A stretch of 64,000 nt of DNA from Nemopilema nomurai. Lineage: Eukaryota; Cnidaria; Scyphozoa; Rhizostomeae; Rhizostomatidae. This document shows positions 23,801 to 35,800 of this stretch, in pieces (position 1 is the first letter of the stretch; every line of letters starts with the position of its first letter). Location of the stretch: assembly GCA_003864495.1 (NCBI GenBank), contig ML133458.1:186001-250000 (forward strand), read 5' to 3'. The translations under genes and the position numbers were made by a program. Below the pieces are notes generated by a model that worked only from the letters and a program-made list of their open reading frames with translations, did not search any database and was not told the DNA's origin.

Positions 23801-26800
23801 CTTCTCTTCCAGCTTTGTTGTGATCGACAGTTCTTCTTTGAAGGCCTTTGCACGTATCAAATAAGGTTGTTCTGGCTACAAAAGATCCCAACCATAAAAA
23901 ATTCAGAAGAATGTCATGATCAAATTAAGAGTAACTGTACAATCCACCATTGTGCAATACATTTGAAAAAATGAAACTTATGCAATTTCTACATTTACAA
24001 AAATCTCAAACTACAATTATGGCGACATTGAGAGTTTTAAGGAGTTTTTGTTATCACCGAATGTTTGCGATTTCATAGCTGAACTAAGAAGACAAAAACT
24101 CACAATTTTTGAAGGAGGCTCTGTGTCGTAATCTCCCTCTTGCAGCTTAATAGTCACACCGGACAGACACAACAAAATCTTCTTGAAGCTTACGCTAAAA
24201 CACGAGAGAAACATTTCTAATGACTAGAAGGTGCTTCCTAACTCATCACATTACTTGACACCATTACCCCAAGACTTTTCTCTAGACCTTCTCTCTATGG
24301 CTAAAGTATTATACTGACCTGACACAATCTAATGGTTCCACGTCGTCCTTTTCGTACACCAACATCACGCAGTCCCAGGCGGACTCTTCGAGCTGACCAC
24401 TCAGCAAAACCTCTCCCTCTAGAAAACCCGAAAAACGCAATCACAATAGGGCCGGGCTATTTCAATAAAAACACCACTGTCGGGTAAAAATATCATATCC
24501 ACGAAGATGTGAAATGAAATATGTCAAAATTACATTGCTATTCCTATCAATTTTTTTCATCTTAAATTTAGGTCGTTACAAGTTAGTATTCAGATTATAA
24601 ATATTGTAATAATTGATCAATCAGTAGCTACCAGGGGTCGAAACTTGCATAAAAAAGCCTGCGTTCATATGTATTACGCTATGAGCATTCTAAAATACGT
24701 ACTAAAATATCATAACAAAAATAAAAATATGTTCTGACATCAAAACATTGCAGATGGTCTCGCAGCTCCTTAAAAGGCACACGCTAGGAAACACTTTTTT
24801 ATCAACTACAACCAGGATAAAAAACATCCTCAACACCCACCTGTCAAAGAATTGGCCTTGTATGAAGAGACGTTAGCCAGCTCCTGAACCATCTTGACAA
24901 GATTCGTTTGTTCAGTGACAACACCACTAATCTCATTCATCACCTTGAAACCAAAAACATCACGGATAATCTGAAGTTATGTGCTTAGTTCTTGAAAAGA
25001 ATTCAAGCTTGTTATCAATAATCATGGGGAAAATGATACAAAGCACGCAGTGGTAATAATCCAACTGGAACAAAGGAACCTAATAGCATCTCAAAGGTCA
25101 CCCACTTTTATACAAAGTGAACCATGTCACAAATAGTGAGGATTCATAGGCTTCAGTTGATGAGCCACTTCATTAAGGGGTTAAGCAACGGTCTTTGCTG
25201 TAAGCAAACTTAAAAAGGTTAGCAAACAAAAGTTTTTCAGTAATACATAACTTTCAGTATTACATATTACAGTAACATATTAACTAATGTAATGTATCAC
25301 ATTTGCTATTTGGATATTGTTTCGTAACGTCTAACGAGGTTTCGATTTTCTGTCTATTTATAACTAGACAATATCATTAAACTTCAAAAGGGCGTCCCAA
25401 AATACAACAAAAGTATCGAGACGATGGTGGTGTGACATTGTCAGAAGCCAAACGTTGGAAGGAAATCGACCAACCTCTTTCGAGTATTCAATGATATTTT
25501 TACCATCCTGAGGCATTCTTCTTTTTATCTAAAGCAACAAAAATGAGTTGGCAAAGAACACCGTTGACAAGCAAACATGTCACCATTTCATCTTGTGACA
25601 AGGAAACGAAGAGAAGTCGCTAGCAAACAATGTACTGTATTGGAAACAATATTAATAGATTACAAAAAAGTATTAAATTTTGGTAGTATTCCATACCAAA
25701 AATCTTCAAAAGAGCATGGAACAACGGATCTTGGCACAAAAATCTCGTTTTTCAATTTGGACTCTTCTAAACGAAGGCTCTTTAACTATCTTTTTATTTT
25801 AACCAAAAGGAAGAAAAAGCACACCTTCTTGCAAAGTTGTTTCACTTCCATGTTTCTAAGTTCGATAGAAGCTAGGAAGCTAATGAATTTGCTTCCTTCG
25901 TCGCAAGACTGAAAAAATAACAAATAATTAATATTTACTATGTACACTATTTGCCAGTGTTATTTAACATACCCAAATGGTTATATTATCTTATATTATA
26001 AAAGTAAGAATTACATCAAATTGAATAAATTTTCAATGCAAGTTCTAGGCCTTAATTAAGATCAGATGGATTAGGGGTTCTACCTAAGACAGATGCCTGA
26101 TTACCAAATGATTACCCATTTCTTTCATCCATGGTGTGCACGCGCGGGAAAACATTCGTACGAATAAATGCCATCGAAGCATCAAGAACGTGATAGCTAC
26201 ATTGGAACGTAATATCGGATAAAAAATGTGTCCGGTGCGTAAAGAAAAATCGCAGACGTACGGCTGCCAACGCCCTCAGCCTTTGAGCATCGATGGACAG
26301 GCATTCGGCCCCACTGTTTATGATCCTGATTGCGTCATTGAGAAACTCTGTCTGGGAGTTCTCGTAGTTTCCAAGATGGAGCGAATACAACGCCTAAAAC
26401 AAAAAGCAATGGAGTTTGATTGACTAGTAACTAGAAACAATAAAAACAGCCAAATTATTAAAATTCTTATGGATTACAACAAAGAAATTCAAAATTTATT
26501 TGAAATTTAAACCAAGAAAGATGATTTGATTACAATAAAAATCCATCATGAAGGGGAAGCAAGCGCTAAGCTTCGTAGCCATAGCCTCGTAAGCAAAAGC
26601 TAATGGAATGCAAATAGCTGCTAGCATCTGCGCATGTGGAAATCATCGAACAATCTATATATCAAAGACCCTATATAGAATAAGCAAATGCCCAAGACCA
26701 ACTCATGGCAGTGGCAATTTGCTAAGACACCATTAAACATTTGAAGATATAACAGGAGTTGAAGCCTTAATTAAACGACAATGAAGAGAACAATTTCGAA

Positions 26801-29800
26801 TCCTGGTGTTGTTGCATTTTTATTTTACTTCCAAAAGTTAATAAGGAAAATCTGTAAACAAATTTAAGCAAAACTGCTTTCCTATTCTTAGGATGTGCAC
26901 AAGGTGCTTTGTATCTATGCAAGTTTGATAAGCAGCTATTCTTAATGACTGAAGGGGTTAGGCCCAATAGAAAATGCGAAGTCTTTTCCTGAATACATAG
27001 AAAGAACTTTACGGATAATGGATAGAAATTCATTCTTCATGCATCCATTGACATTAAAAAACACAGATTCTAAAGCGCATAATCACACACTTTCAGGCAT
27101 TTCTTCAATAAGCTGCAGCATGCTGAAGAAAGATGAATAATAAGTTACCGTGAAATGCTTGATAGCCTTTTCTAGTGGCTCCAAAGACACCGTATCATCC
27201 AGCTGTAAAATATAATTGCAAATTTATTTTAAAACAAGAAGAATCTGCAAAATACTTTAATAACTCCCTGTTGACCTGATACGACCGAGTGCCCATGCAC
27301 ACGAGGTTCCAATATCAAATAACTAGCCCATCGCCCATTTTCAATACAAGATTAATAGTCGATGGGATATTCAGAGCGTAAACGGGACTATGCAGAGTCT
27401 AGCTATCCTTCTGTTCACCCCACAAGACTTTTCACATAACAATTGCACTACGTTGTGCCTCACACCCAGGAGGCAGCCACAGCTTCAATGGCTGACCAAC
27501 ATCCAACACTTCCCCAATGTTATGCTTTGATTAAAAACGAAATATGTCAATGAAGAGAACATTATTGATAGCTTCAGTATAGGAATCCAGCACTGGAATT
27601 TGCTTTCAATGAATGCCTAACAATATTGTTCCTTCGAAACTGATTGTAAAATTAGTACAACTGTTCGAAATACACCACATGTCGACATGAATAAATGAAT
27701 ACAAAAACTGATTGAAGAGATCTCCATAAGAAGAGAAAACACCTCATCTTTGGTGAGAATATTCAGGTAGTGATCGACGTATTTCTCGTCAGCAGCCAAC
27801 TCAGGATACTGGGCGGCGATCCGAGTAAAAACAGCAACATCGCAAGATTTAGCAGCCCTTTGGAGAGAGAGAAAAGTAACTGTGGGATCTGGGATTCAAT
27901 TGTCGCAGGGTTAAAAAATAGGAGAAGAGGGCTAGGAGCTACCGTCTGACTGGCCTTCTCATAAGGGCAAAGGTAATGACTATCCTTAAGTATAATTAAG
28001 CAGCAAGATTGAAAACTATAAGTGGAAGCTAGATGGACTAGAGTACAAAGAATACGTTAAAGCAGCGTTGTATGTGCCTGGCGTCATCGTGCTATGTATA
28101 ATGGGACACTGCATGACTCTAACCTTGTATATTCCCCGATTATCTTCTGATAAAGGTACAACAGCATGATCATCTGTGTTGCGTGACTCAAGAGATCGCC
28201 CCGGGATCCCTTCAATGGCTGACCATCATCCACCACTTCTCCAATGTCATGCTTTGATTAAAAGAGAAACATGTCAATGAAGAGAACTATATCAATCACA
28301 CTAACTTCAAAGCAGCAAAATTAATGTGGAATCTGGATGGGGGGGGGGGGCACTTGCAGGGTCTATATATTACCCTGAATTAACTCCTGGCAATCTGTCT
28401 TAAATCTAAGGGGGCATGCATAGACATAAAGGGTAATTGCCTTAGACAACATTGAATGGGCAGTCAACTTAAAGAAGACAATGTTTCTTTTTTTAAAAGC
28501 TTTTCTTATTCTCAATCAGCAGCAAAATGATCGAGAAAAGGTCGGAGGTTTTTTGCAGAATCTGTATAAAATTTTCTGTGTGAAGCAAACTTCTCCAAGA
28601 AAATTGTCCCTTGAAAAGGCTATTACTTTTTCAAATAAGATTACTTTATATTAATTTGTATGGCTTTTGTTGCATGACACTGGAGCAATTTTTAACAAAC
28701 TTCAAAGCCAATTAAAAATGGTAACTCAGTCACTCTTGAAGAGAATAAGCGAAATCGTGCACTTCATCTGTTTCTACATTTCTGAAATCGCAGCTTAAAT
28801 TTTCGAACTAAACAGTGTATTTGCTCATAAAATAGCACCAAATTAAAGGCGAAAACTGGATTTCTACGGTAGCAGGAAACATTTCAAGTTCCAAAAAGCT
28901 TAAAAGCCAAATCGGGAACTGGCAAGCAAAATGGCCAGTCAACAGGATACCTTTTCGCGGAGTTGGTTGCATAGCAGATCGGTCTTGAAGCTGAGTCTTG
29001 ACAGCAGCAACAGAAATAGAACACCGTCATAATCACCTGTCAAAGCAAAGGATGCGGTAACGCAGGTGAAGAACCAGCATTTACGGATCAAACAGCAAAC
29101 AAAGTTGCCTAAGGATTTAGATACTATTATTACCAAAGATGTTTATAGAAGGTTTCCGTAAGAAAACTTTATTTGTATTTCTCAAGTGAACAGGTCGCCA
29201 AGATGGAGAATCACCTACGGAAAGCTACCGGAAGGAAAATGTCAAAAGACTTGTCCTAGAAATCATGAGTCCTTTCTTAATTGCTTTCACATATATTTGT
29301 AGGATTTGTTTATGTTTTCCTTATTCGGGTTACTGTAAAAACTGATATGATCATATTAACAGGACTATGTACTGCTACAAGGTACGAAGAGCATACATCA
29401 AATCAGGTCTGATAAGAAGCGTTCGTAGCCACACAAAAAGGTATTAAAAAAGAGTAGTGGCATCTCGATTCCAAAACTCGCTTACCGCCTCGTCTTGAGA
29501 AATAATCTGGCAAGTAAGATGCCAGCATTTTCACGTGTTCATTTGCCTCTTGAACTTCGAATTTACGCAGCTCCAGTTCAATGCCCTGGGGAAAAACAGA
29601 AAAATTCCAGGCAATGGCTGCAGAAGTTGATAGAAGCAAGTGGTTTCCAAACTAACTGACGAAACTTGAACGTATTCTGCTGTAGATTAAACCAAGATGC
29701 TCCCTAATAAAAGAAACACTGTTTAACCGAAAATTTCTCTTTGTATCCAATTTCTGTCTGCATCTTTATTAAATTGTACATTTTTATGGTTCAACGGTTA

Positions 29801-32800
29801 GCAGTAATCTCATTATTATGATCATTCAACTTTGCCGCAAATAACTGATCAAAATTGAGATAATTAGAGCATAAATATGCATCAAAAGTAAAAAACGTGA
29901 AACAATTCCTAATTAAATTTGAATTCTAAAGAGGTGAATAGTGAACAAATTAAAGCAAACAGTTTGATTTATTATAACACAGAAATTTTCAAATCAAATC
30001 AAAACACATGAAAAGTATATACTGGAAAAGATGCTTCTACAAATATATCGAGTATGATTGCTACGATTATCGAGCAAGTGTCTCTTCTATATACTTACAC
30101 GGGCATGCTGCTTGATTTCAGCAAATTTGATTTTGAAGTCGATCTCAGGAGCCGCCTGCGACAACAGAGCCTGATCACTCTCAGCAGATTGGTCTTCTTG
30201 TTGCTGCTGTTGCAAGTCTCGAATGCGAATCTGGGGAGAAAGGTCCTCTATATTATCGTTGCATGGTTTGTTCCAGAATAACTACTTTGGAATCAGTAGT
30301 TAAGTCAAATCGCTTAATTTAAACACTGATGGCCAAAGGTAAGAAGACCTTGAGAACAGAACTTGAACAACGCAAGCTGCATCTTCCAAGTCTTTTAGAA
30401 ACGGCTAAGAAGCTCCATGGGTAAACACCATTAAATATACCCTATGCAGTAAAATAAGTCTACTTACAATACCTGAATATAACGTACAATATAGAATACT
30501 CCGTATAAGGAAATACCTGAAGACTGTTGACCAAATCTCTAAACTTTGTTATTGTCCCCTGGTAGTCAGCGATCGTTTCATGGGTGGCATCCAGTTTTCT
30601 ATCAAGCTGAAGAAACGAAAATAATAAATATTGGTCCAAGTCTCTGTCTATCGGCTATCCTTTCCTCAACTAAAAATTCTGATTTATGGACACTCGCACT
30701 TTATGAAGCCAGTGAAATCAACTGGTATACAATAAGATGTTAAACTGGACTCAGACATAGTTCATATTGGTCCAGTCACCTTTTCTGCAAAAAGTTACAT
30801 TGTACCCCCGCTTACACTCTGGTAGGTACATTATGTATTCGAGGTTAAATGTCATTTTGCTGAATAAGTCGCTGTACTTGGTTAAAAACAGAATCGATAA
30901 AGTATAGGTGTCTTGAAGTAAGAAACACCTTAAGCCCCGTTTAGAGTACTAGTGAACCACCTTTGCGTACGACAATAAAGGTAGCTCCAAATCGAGGTAG
31001 TTTCAAATCGAGGCTTATACGTACTTCTCTATTCTTATTAATGGTCATGTCGAGTTCTTCTCTTAAATCGTGCTCCGTCTGCAAGTGGTTCTCTTCCAAC
31101 TCTTCATTCAGGTCTCTCAATGCTTCCTGTGATCATACCAAAAGTTGAAACATGATCAGAGAAAGATCAAACATGATCAAACATGATCAGAGTATGATCA
31201 AGCGTAATCAGAGTATGATCAAACATGATCAGAGTATGATCAAACACAACTGACTAACACATGATAACAAACAAATGATCAACAGTGAGCAGAAATTATA
31301 TGCATTAGTGGCACGTAATAGCTGCAGTAAAGCAGTATTGCAGCACTCAAACACGCTTTGCTGGAGAAATCAATTACGAATAAACAAGAATGGAAGTGGC
31401 ATTATATTTGGCAATACCAATACTCAAAGCAATGCAACTCCTTCTTGGTAGAGCTCAGGTAAAATCTGAAAACCTGATTAGCAACTTTGAAATAAGCTAC
31501 TACACATTTTCATATCAGAACAAGATAATTACATTCAACTCTAAACCCCGCCCCAAAAGCATCTTGGAATTTCTAAAGCAATTGAACGGTTTACGTTACA
31601 TACCAAGTCTGCAACTGTTTCCTGCAATTTCTCAATCTCTTCTTCCAACGCTAAATTCTTGTCCGTTAGTGTCTCAACCATTTCCTCCGCTCCCAAAGCA
31701 GAATCGACCTTGATTGTTATAAATAATGGTAACTTTTATTCTTAAAGGTTATGACAAAACAAATTATACGGGTGCAATGAAATGGCATCTGCAAAAAAAG
31801 CTACAGCATAGCAATAGGTGCGGTCGAAAGAGTTTTGGATAATATCTTGATCAATAAACAGGTTGGTTGAGGCAAATGTGTTTCATAGAGGGACATGACA
31901 CAATTGCATACCTGCTCCTTAAGTTCATCAATTGATTCTTCAGCAATCTATAAAGAGACAGAAGAAGCGTCCCATGCAATTTACTGAAACACAACTTGGC
32001 ATATCGTCAGGTAATAATAAACAAATCTCACGGTGAGGGGCATACTGTAAGATCATATAAACAAATAACAAATCTCAAGGCGAGAAACATAAAAATGGGC
32101 ACTAGAGCTCGGGCGTAATCCAACATGTTACTCAGGGTGTGTAATATGGGTGGTGCACAAAGAACCTCAACTCAAGTCTGATATTCAGATTTAAAAGGTC
32201 CAAGATTATAATAATCAAGCCAAAATTTAAGGAAAGATAAATGGAAAGGGTATACCCAAATTGCAAAAATTGCTGAGTCATTATGATAGCTCCGTTAATC
32301 TGATTGGCTGTCAAGCAAACTGTACACATGATGTTTTAACCTCGCAGTTGATGTCTGATCACATGAAAGCCGATTTATCACATGAAAGCAGACAACAGCC
32401 CGTGGAAAACCGCTATTTACCATGACTCAAAGCCTTTAAGAAATCTTTCGCTAACATAATTAGAAACAAGCTCTACAAAAATCGCTTTGTAGTGGCTGCT
32501 CATTTTAACTGAGGAGCCTGCCTTAAGCAAAATAATTTGTTATTGCATTTCAAATGAAAAGCTGCCAAATCAGTCTCAGTATCACTAAGCTTTCTCTAGT
32601 CATCATACAATATAGAAACAAAATGGCAGACCTGTAGGCTGGACTCTAGCCTGTCCCTTTCTGTGGAAATCTCAGTCAGTTGGTTGCTCATTTCTTTGAA
32701 CTGTTTCTGCAGCTGTTGCAACTCAGTCTTGTCATTCACGGACAGTTCCTTCATTCTGCACAGAAATAATTTGAATTGAACTATCTATTTGTCACCGTCA

Positions 32801-35800
32801 TAAATCAGGGTAGAAAAGTTTCCTTTCTAAAATCCTCCTTAATTCTCATGTGCCATTTACACCAAAGATGATTAACAACTTTTCCGACATTCTCAATGAA
32901 AAGACACGTTGATATCTAGAAAGGAAAACATTCTTCGCCGCGTAGCCAAACTGGTAGATTCATGCTGCAGATTGCTGTGTGGCGTTGACTTTTGAACAGT
33001 GTTCCAAATAGAACGATTGGTCGGTCTGTCATACACTAAATGCTGCTAGACATTGTGCTGGACAACATGAAACCCTATCACCCGTACTCTATTTCCAAGA
33101 AAGATGATACAACATACTTTACAATGGCTTCTTTCAATCGGGTGTTCTGCTGCTCATACTTCTTTACTTCCGCATTCGCAGCCACACCCTCGACACCTAG
33201 ACGAAGACGAAAGCTGAATTCATGACGGTTCATTTTATGGCTAAAAAAATGATCATGAAATTTTGCGGACTACATAACTTCTGTACCTTATGCCAAAGGT
33301 AATAAACGGCAAACATCGTGCATTGAATAATATTAGGTTAGATTAGGTTTCATAGGCAGAAAACACTGCGCTCTCATCATTTGTGCTCATTAACCTATTC
33401 TTGGACACAGTACATACACCAATGCATTTTAATTTCCTCTGCTCCTATCGTTCGCGGTTTATCTGAGATATTTTCAATGCATGTGATTTGCATAGGATCG
33501 ATTCCCTTGCATAGCAAAGACTAGCTCGCCAACGTCGGGTACTCGTTTATAATTGCCAGCATATCGTTTCTACTCCAAGTGTAATGGCTTATGCGACTTT
33601 TGTAAATAGGAAATAATGTGACAAAATAATCATTCCTAAAGTACCAAACCAAAACAGCTCATCGTGGTGCCAAAGTCAGATGAAAAAAATGAAAATCACA
33701 GCCAAAACTTGCCTCCTTCGCTGATCTCATTTCTGAGAATTTCCAACTCTAGTGTGAGCTCTTCAATCTTCTCTTTTAATGAGTCATTTTCAGCTTGAAG
33801 GCCTTCGCACTAAAGAAAACATTGGTTTCAGATCATAGCTCAAATCAAGCAAGCTTCTTATTAGGAAACGAATGGTGAGCAAGATCCGTTCACTTGTCCG
33901 GATGCACTTGTAAAAAGATTCGCTGCAATAGTTTCTCGAGGGTAGGCCTTGCTACAAATCTTTGGTTTGATGCGTCACTCTGCATTGATACAAAAATGAT
34001 ACACAAAGTGGTGGGAAGTCTAAAAGATACAAGGCAAGAACGAGCCAACTGCGTCCTTTTTTGTTCAACCTTGGAAAAGTAAAGCGTAAATATGATCGAT
34101 TCAGAGGCATCATCAACTGTAGATACCTTTTCCTCTGCCATTTCTTTGTCGAGCGTCGCCATTTCAACCGCCTCTTGCAAGTCCACTGTATCATCGCTAT
34201 CCTTTGCGAGCTGCTCTCTGGCTTCCCTTGCTTCCTGTCATTTATATGAAAAAGTTCGATTTGGCATAAATACGACTTATTAATGGCTTTACAACCTAAT
34301 GCCAGTGTTATGCTGGTATAAGACGCATTTTCCCTAAGGTTTTGAACACAGATCAAGCAACAAGAAGTGGTAGGGAAAGTCCTTTTCTGTGGCAAACAGT
34401 GAAGCAGTGCATTTTACCAAACGGTGTCGCACTATATCTATGCTGGTTACCACTCAAAGGTGAACATTTATGCTGGTTTTTGCCAAAACACCAAACCTCC
34501 GACTGAGGAATTGCTCAAAACAACAAAAAACCTGGCATGAAGAAAAGACAATTCGATGTATGAAGAGTTAGATTGTATAGGCTGCATATCATATGATGAT
34601 TGTAGCCTCAATGATCCTCCATAGAATTTTTTTTATCCAACTGCCCAACCAAACTGGAGTTGAATTAACTAGCAAAAAGCCAGTTTCTAAACACGTCTCT
34701 GCAGGGGCTAGGTTGGAAATTGCGAATCACCTGTAGTCGTTCTGAGAAAAAATATCGAATCGCCTTTCTTAAAAGTATTAAAAAAGCATCAATGGTCCTA
34801 GCAAAAAGGCTTCATTTTCAAAATAGGCATAGAGCTAATTGGGCAAATGTTGTAATTCCAAAAAAGATACATCGCAACCATGTCTTGATTGATTCTCGTA
34901 ATTATATTTACAATTATAGTCTATTCGCATCTTGATAAACTATTTACAAAATGTTACGAGGCACAAGCATGAATATAATGTACACAAAAATTAAAAGCAG
35001 AAATGGTGGAAAATACGTGAAAAACAAGAACAAAAGTTAGACAAATACGAATACCTTTTGGGATGTCCTCAATTGATGCAGCAGCTCTTTCTGAGTCTCT
35101 TGCCATCTTGTCTTGTATTCAGTCAACTAGGGAAGAGGCAAAGTTAGTCAGTTTGTCAACACAACCTGCTGTAGATTCAAATATTGACTCACATAGAATG
35201 ATTCTTTCTCAGTTTTTATGTCATTAGAAAACCAAATGCAAATAAAATAGACAATAACCAACAATTGCTAAAATATTAAGCTGAAGTCTACTGGACTGAA
35301 AGCTGATGAAAAAAATTATCAGCTTGCAATGAGGAAAACGCTATTGTTTAGTTAGCGTCAATCTTCTTAACAGTGACATGTTATTAGCTTGCAAATTGGT
35401 TGCAACTGCTACCTGCTGATTCTGCATCTTCAATTTCTCGACTTCTTTTAATTTATTTTTGTCCTCAGCTCTCTTTTGCTTCAGGGTGGCCAGTTTTTCT
35501 TCAAGATCAACAACTGTTTTCTCCTTCTCAATGAGCTTCCTGTTCAAATCGGTCAGTTCCTCAGAGGCTGCTGTGGATCTGAATGATGGCATAGGTGACT
35601 GTGCCTCAAGCTTTGGGGTTGGCTCGGGACCTGCCAGCTTTCTTGGTTCCAATGCTGGTGTGCTGACTGGCTGGGGGACAGGGATACTTGCAGTTGGTTG
35701 TGGTGATGGAGGCACTGCAGGCTCACTTTTCTCTGACTTTTGCTTCAGTTCCTCTTGGCTTTGTCCAATGGTCTTTGAACAATATTTTCAGAGTCAGTGT

